From Egerieimonas sp900552095 (GTDB lineage Bacteria; Bacillota; Clostridia; Lachnospirales; Lachnospiraceae): a stretch of DNA of 10,112 nt. The translations under genes were made by a program, and so were the position numbers. Positions 1 through 6,351 of the stretch are shown in pieces. The notes under the pieces were generated by a model. That model saw only the letters and a list, made by a program, of their open reading frames with translations, was not told the DNA's origin and did no database searches. The stretch lies in assembly GCA_902469965.1 (NCBI GenBank), contig CABREP010000065.1, forward strand, positions 1 to 10,112, in the 5' to 3' direction. Each line of letters begins with the position of its first letter. The first letter of the stretch is position 1.

Positions 1-160
1 AAATGATCAGTGCAATATTTTTCACCCGGAAGAAAAGATCCACTGCCTCCTCCCCGTCCTCTGCCTCCAGCACTTCATAGTCCTGGCGGGTTAAAAAGTC
101 GCTGACCAGTTTACGCATTCTGCTCTCATCATCTACCACTAATATTTTTAATTTTTCCAT
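1..160 (-). CDS. Response regulator, receiver domain N-terminus (partial)
   Basis: Reading leftward from the ATG at 158–160, the 53 visible residues begin MEKLKILVVDDESRMRKLV and run through YEVLEAEDGEEAVDLF. This is the beta1–alpha2 part of a CheY-like receiver domain. The adjacent aspartates D10 and D11 form the acidic Mg2+ pocket. The phospho-accepting aspartate would come one or two residues after the final visible ALII, just outside the window. The protein should receive phosphate from a partner histidine kinase and, if the missing C-terminus carries a winged helix (OmpR type is my guess), bind DNA. A CAGGAGG ribosome binding site lies at 169–175, eight bases before the start. The 62-bp gap from the preceding membrane protein gene contains no clear terminator, so co-transcription with it is possible. 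The output domain and any kinase gene lie outside the window. Confidence 0.9.
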   Translation of the reverse strand, partial: MEKLKILVVDDESRMRKLVSDFLTRQDYEVLEAEDGEEAVDLFFRVKNIALII

Positions 161-222
161 CTTATCGGCCTCCTGTATCTTTGCTGACATCATACAATAC
201 TTTTATGTTCTTTCTGTGACCG

Positions 223-792
223 CTACCGTCTCCGTTTTCCTGTCCGCAGCTGCCAGATCCCTCCGGCTACAGCCAGAAGAAGTCCTCCCACCCAGAGAAT
301 CGTCGGATTAGCCACGCCGAAGACCGGAAGAAGGGTATGGACAGCCTTGGTTCCTCCGGAAAAAGCAGAAAGACCGATCACCACAGGTCTGGTAAACTTA
401 ACAGCCCCTGCCGCGCCGATCAGGCTCAGAAGAAGCCCCACCCCCATCATGACAATCCGCCATACCTCTCCCGGGACCGGCTGCGGGATCAGTTCCGTCA
501 CTGTGTAGATCCAAAGAAAAGCCATGATGAAAATTCCCGCCTGATAAGCGCGAAAAGCAAAAAAGGTACAGACTGCCCCGACGACAGCTCCGATCAGGAG
601 CGCCAGCGTTATGTTCTGAACAGCCTTCATTCCCACACCGAACCCTGCCAGAAGTCCGACCGCAAATCCTGCGATCCCAATCCAGATTCTCAAGAGACGG
701 TAACCGAAAAAACAGTTGAGAACAGCAAAAATAATCGTAATTGCCGCCGTATATTCCGAAAAGCGGGATACCAGATCCTGTATTACTTCCAT
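223..792 (-). CDS. DUF4203/TMEM198-like polytopic membrane protein
   Basis: This is a 189-residue, very hydrophobic protein with about seven predicted membrane segments (roughly residues 17–30, 36–55, 61–80, 83–101, 110–130, 134–155 and 164–182) and a basic C-terminal end (RTGKRRR). The motif FFGYRLLRIWIGIAGF near residues 28–43, followed by glycine-rich helices, resembles the DUF4203/TMEM198 membrane family. No bacterial function is well established for that family and I assign none. I chose the ATG at 790–792 because a GGAGGT ribosome binding site (800–805) sits seven bases upstream. The reading frame stays open 46 codons further to 930, but that extension is not hydrophobic and overlaps the divergent mgtE promoter. 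A TATACT/TATTAT-like -10 box lies around 817–825, but I see no convincing -35. The gene is transcribed divergently from mgtE. Confidence 0.8.
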   Translation of the reverse strand: MEVIQDLVSRFSEYTAAITIIFAVLNCFFGYRLLRIWIGIAGFAVGLLAGFGVGMKAVQNITLALLIGAVVGAVCTFFAFRAYQAGIFIMAFLWIYTVTELIPQPVPGEVWRIVMMGVGLLLSLIGAAGAVKFTRPVVIGLSAFSGGTKAVHTLLPVFGVANPTILWVGGLLLAVAGGIWQLRTGKRRR

Positions 793-868
793 TATAAATA
801 CCTCCGTTATTCTTCTTAGTATAATACCTTTTCCCGAAGAATGCACCTGATTTTTTCCAAAACACATA

Positions 869-897
869 TTGACTTCCCCACCGGCAGGGACTAGAAT
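869..897 (+). promoter_or_regulatory. Sigma-A-type promoter of mgtE
   Basis: A -35 box TTGACT (869–874) and a -10 box TAGAAT (892–897) are separated by exactly 17 bases. Transcription would start near 904. That leaves a leader of only about 90 bases before the mgtE ATG and about 26 bases before the upstream ORF start at 930. A leader this short has no room for an M-box riboswitch. Confidence 0.65.
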
Positions 898-929
898 GAA
901 CCCAGACCAGAACAAAGGAGGTGAGGGCA

Positions 930-1160
930 ATGGACGGAGACAGTAGTTATCCCCCTCGTACAGAAAACAGAAAAAGGAAAGGATCTGATAACTATGAACA
1001 AGAAAATTTTCATGGATCTTCTGGCCCGGAAAGAATTCAAGGCTATCCGCAGTATTCTGGACGTGATGAATGCGGTGGACATTGCCCTGCTCCTCTCGGA
1101 ACTGGAAGACCGGGAACTGGCACTCGCCTTCCGGCTGATTCCAAAAGAAAAGGCCGCTGA
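930..1160 (+). CDS. Candidate upstream/leader ORF overlapping mgtE
   Basis: An ATG at 930 is preceded by a near-perfect Shine-Dalgarno, AAAGGAGGTG (914–923), at ideal spacing. This is much stronger than the site before mgtE itself. Its frame differs from mgtE and passes through the mgtE start (994), giving 76 codons if read to the stop at 1158–1160. The first residues, MDGDSSYPPRTENRKRKG, are acidic, then contain a Pro-Pro pair, then are basic. Residues encoded after 994 are probably only an out-of-frame reading of mgtE. It may act as a regulatory leader peptide rather than a protein, or the Shine-Dalgarno may be a coincidental or standby ribosome site. No family is recognised. The inferred promoter at 869–897 places it at the very 5' end of the transcript. 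Confidence 0.3.
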   Translation: MDGDSSYPPRTENRKRKGSDNYEQENFHGSSGPERIQGYPQYSGRDECGGHCPAPLGTGRPGTGTRLPADSKRKGR

Positions 1161-2325
1161 TGTTTTTTCCAACATGAATAATTCCATGCAGACCTATCTG
1201 GTGGAAATGTTTACAGAAAAAGAACTCCGCGAGCTTCTGGATGATCTGTATCTGGATGATACGGTGGATCTTCTGGAGGAACTTCCCGCCAATCTGGTTA
1301 CCCGCATCCTGGATGTGGTAGACAGTGCAAAAAGGAACAGCATCAACCAGCTTTTAAACTATCCGGAAGACAGCGCCGGCAGTATTATGACCACGGAATA
1401 TGTGGATTTCAAAAAAGAAATGACGGTAGCCCAGGCACTCCGTCACATCAAAGATGTGGGAATCCACAAGGAAACCATCTACACCTGCTACGTTCTGGAA
1501 AACAGACGGCTGATCGGCATTGTAACTGCCAAGGAACTCATGACCTCGGAGGATGAGATCCGGATCGAAGATCTGATGGAAACAGAAATCATCTCCGTAA
1601 AAACCCATACAGACAAGGAGGAGGTTGCCCGGCTTTTCTCCAAATATGATCTGCTGGCTCTCCCCGTGCTGGATACCGAAGATCTCATGGTTGGAATCGT
1701 CACGGTAGACGATGCCCTGGATGTTATGGTAGATGAGGCGACAGAAGATATCACCATCATGGCTGCCATGAATCCCAGCGAAAAAACGTATTTTGAAACC
1801 TCCGTATTTACCCACGCAAAAAACCGTTTTCTGTGGCTGCTTCTCCTGATGCTTTCCGCTGCAGTGACGGGAGCCATTATCACCCGATACGAAGATGCCT
1901 TCTCCGCCATCCCCCTTCTCGTGTCCTTCATCCCCATGCTGATGGACACAGGCGGAAACTGCGGTTCCCAGAGTTCCACCCTGATCATCCGTGGAATCGC
2001 CCTGGACGAGATCCAGTTCCGGGATATCTTCCGCGTCATGTTCAAGGAATTTCGAATTGCCCTCCTGGTCAGTGCCGGACTGGCTGTGGCAAATGGACTG
2101 CGTATTTTTCTCTTCTACCATGACCTGAAGCTGGCAATTGTGATCGGCCTGTCACTCATTGGAACGGTCATCCTCTCCAAGCTGATCGGATGTACCCTGC
2201 CTCTGCTGGCAAAAAAACTTCACCTGGATCCGGCCATCATGGCAGCTCCTCTGATCACCACCGTAGTAGATACCTGCTCTATTATGATCTATTTCACCAT
2301 TGCTACCCAGGTATTTTCTCTGTAA
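994..2325 (+). CDS. mgtE: Magnesium transporter MgtE
   Basis: This 443-residue protein has the full MgtE layout: an N-terminal helical superhelix domain (about 1–125), a tandem CBS pair (about 128–250, with SAGSIMTTEYV at 127–137 and IEDLMETE at 191–198), a connecting helix, and a five-helix transmembrane pore domain (about 275–443). The pore signature PMLMDTGGNCGSQS spans 314–327. A conserved pore-domain aspartate is D426 in PLITTVVDT. MgtE is a homodimeric Mg2+ channel of the cytoplasmic membrane that closes when cytosolic Mg2+ binds between the N and CBS domains. Length matches the family norm of about 450. The start is ATG 994, with a modest AAAGGA site at 978–983. The same frame is open back to 925 but has no other start codon. 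The gene is monocistronic, with its own promoter at 869–897 and a terminator at 2331–2370. Confidence 0.97.
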   Translation: MNKKIFMDLLARKEFKAIRSILDVMNAVDIALLLSELEDRELALAFRLIPKEKAADVFSNMNNSMQTYLVEMFTEKELRELLDDLYLDDTVDLLEELPANLVTRILDVVDSAKRNSINQLLNYPEDSAGSIMTTEYVDFKKEMTVAQALRHIKDVGIHKETIYTCYVLENRRLIGIVTAKELMTSEDEIRIEDLMETEIISVKTHTDKEEVARLFSKYDLLALPVLDTEDLMVGIVTVDDALDVMVDEATEDITIMAAMNPSEKTYFETSVFTHAKNRFLWLLLLMLSAAVTGAIITRYEDAFSAIPLLVSFIPMLMDTGGNCGSQSSTLIIRGIALDEIQFRDIFRVMFKEFRIALLVSAGLAVANGLRIFLFYHDLKLAIVIGLSLIGTVILSKLIGCTLPLLAKKLHLDPAIMAAPLITTVVDTCSIMIYFTIATQVFSL

Positions 2326-2330
2326 GTTCC

Positions 2331-2370
2331 AAAAAGGCCGCCCGGCAAAAAATCTGCCGGGCGGCTTTTT
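2331..2370. terminator. Bidirectional intrinsic terminator
   Basis: A perfect 11-bp stem, GCCGCCCGGCA (2337–2347) with TGCCGGGCGGC (2355–2365), encloses a 7-base loop. It is flanked by AAAAA on the left (2331–2335) and TTTTT on the right (2366–2370). It therefore provides a U-tract in both directions and ends both mgtE (plus) and the convergent glycosyltransferase gene (minus, ending at 2391). Confidence 0.95.
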
Positions 2371-2390
2371 AGCGGGAAACTGCCGTAAAA

Positions 2391-3506
2391 TTATCCTGAG
2401 ACGGTTTTTTCGATAAAAGCAGCAATCTTCTCCGCTGCATCTCCCTCTACGTATCTGCTCTGCGCTTCCCTCATTTTTCTTTGTGCTTCTTCCTTTTCCA
2501 GGAGTTCCCGTCCTTTCCTCACCTGTCTTTCCAGTGTCCTCGGTGCGATGGACATCCCCCTCCGGACAAAAAAACGCCGGTTTGCCGTCTCGCACCCCGG
2601 TATCGGGGCAGTGTGAACCATAAGCGTCCGGGAAGCAGCCGCCTCTGTAGAAGTCAGCCCGCCCGGTTTGGTATAAATCAGATCACAGGCTTTCAGATAC
2701 AAATCCATCTGCTTCGTCTGTCCGATAAGAATCACACCGCTCTCCTGGCGGTATTTTTTCTTCATCCTCTGAAACATTTTCTTATTATTTCCGCAGATTA
2801 CAACGACAAAATCTTTCTGCTTTTTCTGAGCCAGCAATTCCTTCGTCAGCTTTTCCAGATCTCCAGCCCCCATACTTCCTCCCATCAGAAGAAACATGGA
2901 GCCCTCTTTCGGTAAACGGAGAAATGTTCTTACCTTCTCCCTGTCTGCCTTTTTCAGAAACTTTCTGCCCACCGGAATTCCAAAAGGGAGAAGCCTCCCG
3001 CCATCTATCCCCCGCCGGATAAACTGCTCTGCCAGTTCCCCGTGAGGAATCACATAATAGTCACAGTCCGTCTCTTCCCAGAAAGGAATACAGGTATAAT
3101 CCGTCATAACCGCCACCGTCAGCGGCAGCTCTATTCCCTGACGCTTCATATAGGTAATCGTTTCCGCCGGATACAGATGCGACATCACCACTGCGTCAAA
3201 CTGCTCTCTCTCCATATATTCCTTCAGATATTTCCCCATTTTTGCATTTACGTAATAAACCGGAGATTTCCGCATAATCCGGCTGGCAATCATTCCCACC
3301 TGATAAACCATTCCAAAGACATGCGGCATATTTTTTACCGTGTTCACATAGAGACTTCCTACCGTATCTGACACTCTCTTTCCCGCCAGCGTAAGGTAGT
3401 CAAAAAAAACCGCCTCATGTCCCCTTGCTTCCATCGCCTCCTTGACAGCAAGGCCTGCCGCGTCATGTCCCCCTCCTGTTTTACAGGATAACAGCAATAT
3501 CTTCAT
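2391..3506 (-). CDS. GT28/MGDG-synthase-type glycosyltransferase
   Basis: This 371-residue enzyme has a GT-B fold. The N-terminal acceptor domain opens with MKILLLSCKTGGGHDAAG, where the glycine loop GGGH (11–14) is typical of MurG and monogalactosyldiacylglycerol (MGDG)-synthase relatives. The C-terminal nucleotide-sugar domain has VVVICGNNKKM (234–244), the hallmark KPGGLTSTEA (280–289) and the loop PIPGCE (301–306). Family members such as UgtP/YpfP transfer glucose or galactose from a UDP-sugar to diacylglycerol at the inner membrane face. By analogy this is a glycolipid synthase, but sugar and acceptor cannot be read from the sequence. Length is normal. The start overlaps the stop of the upstream acyltransferase as ATGA (3503–3506), with a GGGGA ribosome site inside that gene. 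Synthesis is therefore probably translationally coupled. It ends 21 bases before a shared terminator. Confidence 0.87.
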   Translation of the reverse strand: MKILLLSCKTGGGHDAAGLAVKEAMEARGHEAVFFDYLTLAGKRVSDTVGSLYVNTVKNMPHVFGMVYQVGMIASRIMRKSPVYYVNAKMGKYLKEYMEREQFDAVVMSHLYPAETITYMKRQGIELPLTVAVMTDYTCIPFWEETDCDYYVIPHGELAEQFIRRGIDGGRLLPFGIPVGRKFLKKADREKVRTFLRLPKEGSMFLLMGGSMGAGDLEKLTKELLAQKKQKDFVVVICGNNKKMFQRMKKKYRQESGVILIGQTKQMDLYLKACDLIYTKPGGLTSTEAAASRTLMVHTAPIPGCETANRRFFVRRGMSIAPRTLERQVRKGRELLEKEEAQRKMREAQSRYVEGDAAEKIAAFIEKTVSG

Positions 3507-4126
3507 CCTCTATTTTTCCCCAATCCCAGCCGGATTTTCCTCTCTTCCATACTTCTTAAATCCTCTCTGTGCTTGTTCAAAATAATTCCGGTAATCAGAA
3601 GATTTCCCAGAAGAACCGCCCCGCCCGGCTTTAGAAAAACACTGGTAAGCAGCCAGCACAGATACGTAACTGCTGTCCGAAAGCTGTGAGGATCCAGAAT
3701 AATAACCGCCGAATACAGCAGATACCAGAAAATCAGAAGCCACAGCACAGAAACAAGGGGATGCAGTCCCATCAGAACACCAAAGGAAACTGCTATCCCC
3801 TTCCCTCCTTTTTTCCTTCCTCTTCCTGCCGGAAAAGCATGCCCCAGAACAGGCGCCGCCATCACCAGAGCGAAGCCGATCCCTTTCTGTCCCAGCGTAC
3901 GCCCGGCGAAATAAACAGGAAGAAACCCTTTCAGCAGTTCAAAAACCAGAACCAGCGTGCCGCAGAAGGCTCCTCCGTAAAAGAAAGCGTTTGCCGTTCC
4001 CGGATTTCCGTCACTGCTCAAAGCCCGCACGTCAATTCCCTTTAAGAGACGGGGAATCAGGTACCCGAACATCATTCCTCCGGCCAGATAACCGAGCACA
4101 ATATAAAATCCGTATTTTGTCAGCAT
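3503..4126 (-). CDS. PlsY-like glycerol-3-phosphate acyltransferase family protein
   Basis: This 207-residue multi-pass membrane protein has the PlsY motif order. Motif 1 is IDVRALSSDGNPGTAN (31–46), motif 2 is LGHAFPAGRGRKKGGKGIAV (94–113), and the motif 3 region is NKHREDLR (184–191). PlsY transfers an acyl group from acyl-phosphate to the sn-1 position of glycerol-3-phosphate, forming lysophosphatidic acid. Here motif 1 has an inserted residue and no arginine at the usual place after the final Asn, and motif 3 has Asp where PlsY usually has Asn. It is therefore a divergent variant, possibly with altered substrate. I chose ATG 4124–4126, with AGGTGA (4130–4135) upstream. An in-frame GTG at 4133–4135 would add three residues but lacks a ribosome site. 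It is the first gene of an operon with the downstream glycosyltransferase. A housekeeping PlsY may exist elsewhere in the genome. Confidence 0.82.
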   Translation of the reverse strand: MLTKYGFYIVLGYLAGGMMFGYLIPRLLKGIDVRALSSDGNPGTANAFFYGGAFCGTLVLVFELLKGFLPVYFAGRTLGQKGIGFALVMAAPVLGHAFPAGRGRKKGGKGIAVSFGVLMGLHPLVSVLWLLIFWYLLYSAVIILDPHSFRTAVTYLCWLLTSVFLKPGGAVLLGNLLITGIILNKHREDLRSMEERKIRLGLGKNRG

Positions 4127-4158
4127 ACGTTTCACCTGATTTCTTATATACTGACTCT

Positions 4159-4187
4159 AATGTAACAAATTTCCGGATAAATTGCAA
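4159..4187 (-). promoter_or_regulatory. Promoter of the acyltransferase–glycosyltransferase operon
   Basis: On the minus strand, TTGCAA (4182–4187) and TACATT (4159–4164) are 17 bases apart, with TG one base upstream of the -10 (extended -10 form). The predicted start lies about 25–30 bases before the ATG at 4126. The 298-base gap 4136–4433 holds this promoter and the divergent promoter at 4375–4403. I see nothing else definite in it beyond strongly AT-rich DNA from about 4264. Confidence 0.6.
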
Positions 4188-4374
4188 CCAAATCGCCTTG
4201 GAAGGAGAAGAAACTCTAAAAAATCTGATTTTCCCTGCACTTTTCTTCTATCTTCCTCCTTTGTGATTTATTGATATTATATATTGCATCCCTCTCTCTG
4301 TCAATCTTTTATGATAATTTTTCCATTAAATATAATATCTATTTTCATTTTTATTGTATTTATAGCTTTTATAA

Positions 4375-4403
4375 TTGATTTTTTCTTCATATTTTTGTAT
4401 AAT
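4375..4403 (+). promoter_or_regulatory. Promoter of the creatininase-family/deoR operon
   Basis: A -35 TTGATT (4375–4380) and a perfect -10 TATAAT (4398–4403) are separated by 17 bases in a T-rich tract. Transcription would begin near 4410, only about 24 bases before the ATG. The AAAGGAGG site at 4419–4426 would therefore lie almost at the 5' end. I could not identify a convincing inverted-repeat operator next to it. Confidence 0.65.
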
Positions 4404-4433
4404 ATATCAAACACATTCAAAGGAGGAATCGAT

Positions 4434-5162
4434 ATGAAACTTGAAAATTATGCCGGACACTGTACTTCTCTGGAATTTAATGCTAAAATGAAACAAAAAC
4501 GCGGAGTAATCCTGGTCTGCGGCTCCTGTGAACAGCACGGACATCATCTTCCTCTTGATACCGATAACATCATCGGTTTTGAAACGGCTCTCCGCATTGC
4601 TCAGAATACAGATATGCTGGTCATGCCGCCCGTACTATATGGACAGGTCTGGTCTGCCAAAGGCTTTCCCGGCACAATCTGCTTAAAGCCGGATACTTTA
4701 AAACAGATTCTGCGGGAAATCACAGAAAACCTGCACCAGCAGGGCGCGCGCCATATCGTACTTCTGAGTGGACACAACGGAAATTACAGCATCTTAAAGG
4801 AACTAGCCCGGGATCTTCTGGATGATTACGGCTGGGAAAATATCTGGCATTTTCCTCTGACTTTTCCCAAAAAACTGGAAAAAAAAGCCGCTTCCCCCGC
4901 TCCAAAAGTAGCTGCCCATGCCGGCGAACTGGAAACTTCTATGGTTCTGCACTACCGTCCTGATCTGGTTTCCATGGAACAGGCCGCCTGTGAATTTCCG
5001 GAACCCCCGGAAGATTATCTCTATCGCCCGATGCACTGGAATACATTTCTATCCTCCGGTTCTTTCGGTGACAGCGGAGCTGCCACGGCAGAAACGGGAG
5101 AAGAACTCTGCAATGAAATTGTTGCACATATTTCAGAACTGATCTGCCGTCTCTTAAAATAA
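4434..5162 (+). CDS. Creatininase-family metal-dependent amidohydrolase
   Basis: This 242-residue protein carries all three hallmarks of the creatininase/MftE/FAPy-hydrolase family. They are GSCEQHGHHLPLDTD (30–44, likely metal ligands E33, H35 and D44), SGHNGN (112–117, H114), and HAGELETS (162–169, E167). These enzymes bind two divalent metals and hydrolyse cyclic amides or formamides, or mature peptides. The GHNGN form differs from the H-x-E of true creatininase, so creatinine is not the expected substrate. Length is typical of the family. The start is ATG 4434, eight bases after an AAAGGAGG site (4419–4426). A longer in-frame start at 4284 would add a hydrophobic stretch but lies upstream of the apparent promoter. 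A DeoR-family regulator follows 19 bases downstream, implying one transcript. No transporter or second pathway enzyme is present. Confidence 0.9.
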   Translation: MKLENYAGHCTSLEFNAKMKQKRGVILVCGSCEQHGHHLPLDTDNIIGFETALRIAQNTDMLVMPPVLYGQVWSAKGFPGTICLKPDTLKQILREITENLHQQGARHIVLLSGHNGNYSILKELARDLLDDYGWENIWHFPLTFPKKLEKKAASPAPKVAAHAGELETSMVLHYRPDLVSMEQAACEFPEPPEDYLYRPMHWNTFLSSGSFGDSGAATAETGEELCNEIVAHISELICRLLK

Positions 5163-5181
5163 GAACGAAATTGGAGTATTC

Positions 5182-5961
5182 ATGAGAACACCTGATAAAG
5201 AAATCAAAAACCGGCTGGAAGTGATAATTGAATATCTGGCAGAGAATGGAGAAACTCATATCGAAGATCTGGCCAATTACTTATCCGTCTCCGCCCTTAC
5301 GATTCGCCGAAATATCAAAGAACTGCAGGACAAAAATATTGTCACGCTCAAAAACAATAATCTGAACCTGAACTCTTCCGCTCAGCAGAAATGGTACCGT
5401 CTGAAAACTGCAGATGACCGCTCTGCGATTCAGCGCTGTGCAGCTCAGTTCATCGAACCCGGGGATATCTGCTATATCAATACCAGTTACACCGCTCTCG
5501 GAATCCTTCCCTATGTGAAAGGAAGATCCTGTACGGTCATTACCAATAATACAAATATCGTCAATATCAAGCGTGATCCTCTGATCCGGGCATTTTTAAC
5601 CGGGGGAGAGATCCACCAGCAGCGCAGTTCTGTAGTAGGCGAAACGGCTCAGCTTATGCTGAGCCGAAATCGGGCAAATAAATGCTTTATCGGGGTGGAC
5701 TCCGTCAATCTGGAGGGGGGACTGTTCTCCAATGATATTTATGAAGCTGCCATCACACGTCAGATGATCGAAAGCTGCACCGGAAAAGTCTATCTTGTAG
5801 TTACAAGTGACAAATTCCGGGCAGCTGCTCCCTTTTATATCGCTCACTTAACCGGTATTTCCAACATTATTACAGACAAAAAACTGGATATGCTGACGGT
5901 ATATGAACTGAGAAGAAACAATCTTGATCTTCATCTGGTTTCTGAAAATCAAGATACATAA
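5182..5961 (+). CDS. DeoR-family transcriptional regulator, atypical effector domain
   Basis: This 259-residue protein has an N-terminal DeoR winged helix-turn-helix (HIEDLANYLSVSALTIRRNIKEL, read in two parts at 26–37 and 38–48). Its C-terminal DeoRC sensor domain is identified by TGGEIHQQRSSVVGETAQ (140–157), GVDSVNLEGGL (171–181) and EAA (188–190). DeoR proteins usually repress adjacent sugar-metabolism operons and release DNA on binding a phosphorylated sugar. The usual D-S-G-T/S-T-T phosphate loop is here N-T-S-Y-T-A (100–105), GADG is GVDS, and the DxSKF element is TSDKF (208–212), although Lys211 is kept. The ligand may therefore differ from a classic sugar phosphate. The start is ATG 5182 with TTGGAG at 5171–5176. 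It is probably co-transcribed with the hydrolase and likely controls that operon. No U-tract terminator follows, but a long inverted repeat lies 29 bases downstream. Confidence 0.9.
   Translation: MRTPDKEIKNRLEVIIEYLAENGETHIEDLANYLSVSALTIRRNIKELQDKNIVTLKNNNLNLNSSAQQKWYRLKTADDRSAIQRCAAQFIEPGDICYINTSYTALGILPYVKGRSCTVITNNTNIVNIKRDPLIRAFLTGGEIHQQRSSVVGETAQLMLSRNRANKCFIGVDSVNLEGGLFSNDIYEAAITRQMIESCTGKVYLVVTSDKFRAAAPFYIAHLTGISNIITDKKLDMLTVYELRRNNLDLHLVSENQDT
5645..5666. repeat. Perfect intragenic hairpin in the deoR-family gene
   Basis: CGGCTCAGC (5645–5653) and its exact complement GCTGAGCCG (5658–5666) enclose a TTAT tetraloop, inside the codons for T-A-Q-L-M-L-S-R. The stem would be stable in mRNA. 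It may simply be a coding coincidence, since no U-tract or overlapping gene is present. Confidence 0.5.
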
Positions 5962-5989
5962 AACCTCTGTTCTGTCAGGCAAGAAAATA

Positions 5990-6053
5990 CCGCAACAGCA
6001 AACCGCCGTTCTATGGTTTTTTAATATCCATAAAACGGCGGTTTGCTCTGCGG
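5990..6053. repeat. Long imperfect inverted repeat without a U-tract
   Basis: The core is AGCAAACCGCCGTT (5997–6010) pairing exactly with AACGGCGGTTTGCT (6034–6047). An inner TATGG/CCATA pair (6012–6016 and 6028–6032) lies beyond a single C/A mismatch, and the loop is T-rich (6017–6027). Beyond a small internal loop, CCGCA (5990–5994) pairs with TGCGG (6049–6053). The total is about 24 base pairs in 64 bases. Neither side has a terminator-like T-run. It lies between the deoR-family gene and a truncated rubrerythrin. It could limit read-through between these converging genes, protect a 3' end, or be a small repetitive element. Confidence 0.75.
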
Positions 6054-6089
6054 TTATCCTGTTAAAAATATACTGCCTGTTCCCTGATT

Positions 6090-6320
6090 TTAATAATTCT
6101 CTTTTCGCATTTCAAAATATGCCTGCGGATGTTTACAAACGGGGCAGAGATCCGGAGCATTTGTTCCTACAACCATATGACCACAATTACGACATTCCCA
6201 TACCATTACACCGCTTTTTTCAAATACGGTTTTGGATTCAACATTTTTAAGCAATGCTCTATATCTCACCTCATGAGATTTTTCAATAGCAGCCACACCA
6301 CGAAACTGTTCTGCCAAGTT
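6090..6320 (-). pseudogene. 5'-truncated rubrerythrin remnant
   Basis: About 76 residues match only the C-terminal part of rubrerythrin. They cover the last helix of the diiron four-helix domain (FRGVAAIEKSHEVRYRALL, with E and H of the ExxH ligand motif) and a complete rubredoxin-like domain with both CxxC knuckles (CRNCG and CPVCKHPQAYFE). A whole rubrerythrin is about 180–195 residues and begins with a ferritin-like domain that is absent here. The homology stops abruptly at about 6318. Further upstream the frame runs through a GC-rich hairpin into a stop at 6357–6359. The only possible start is a TTG at 6315–6317 with no ribosome binding site. The intact enzyme reduces peroxide in anaerobes. 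This fragment lacks most diiron ligands and should be inactive as a peroxidase, though a free rubredoxin-like domain could in principle persist. Confidence 0.8.
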
Positions 6321-6321
6321 C

Positions 6322-6343
6322 GGGGCGGCGGAAAGCCCGCCCC
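6322..6343. repeat. GC-rich hairpin at the rubrerythrin truncation point
   Basis: GGGGCGG (6322–6328) and CCGCCCC (6337–6343) pair over an 8-base loop, immediately beside the point where rubrerythrin homology ends and nine bases past the stop of the coiled-coil gene. The stem is strikingly GC-rich in an AT-rich neighbourhood. Read on the minus strand it has no U-tract. On the plus strand it is followed only by TTTCGTGTTT. It may be a weak terminator belonging to an inserted segment. Confidence 0.65.
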
Positions 6344-6351
6344 TTTCGTGT

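Noticed and set aside
793..930. N-terminal extension of the DUF4203-like protein to a start at 930
   Set aside because: The extension has no matching membrane character and overlaps the mgtE promoter. The ATG at 792 has a well-placed GGAGGT site.
793..993. M-box (ykoK) riboswitch upstream of mgtE
   Set aside because: The predicted transcript leader is only about 90 bases and I recognise none of the conserved M-box elements. The space is largely taken by a Shine-Dalgarno and short ORF.
1354..2121. Minus-strand ORF of 255 codons
   Set aside because: It is antisense to the well-supported mgtE gene and shows no recognisable domain.
4284..4433. Longer creatininase-family protein with a hydrophobic N-terminal segment
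   Set aside because: The region is an AT-rich promoter zone whose Phe/Ile-rich translation is expected from composition. A strong promoter and ribosome site place the start at 4434.
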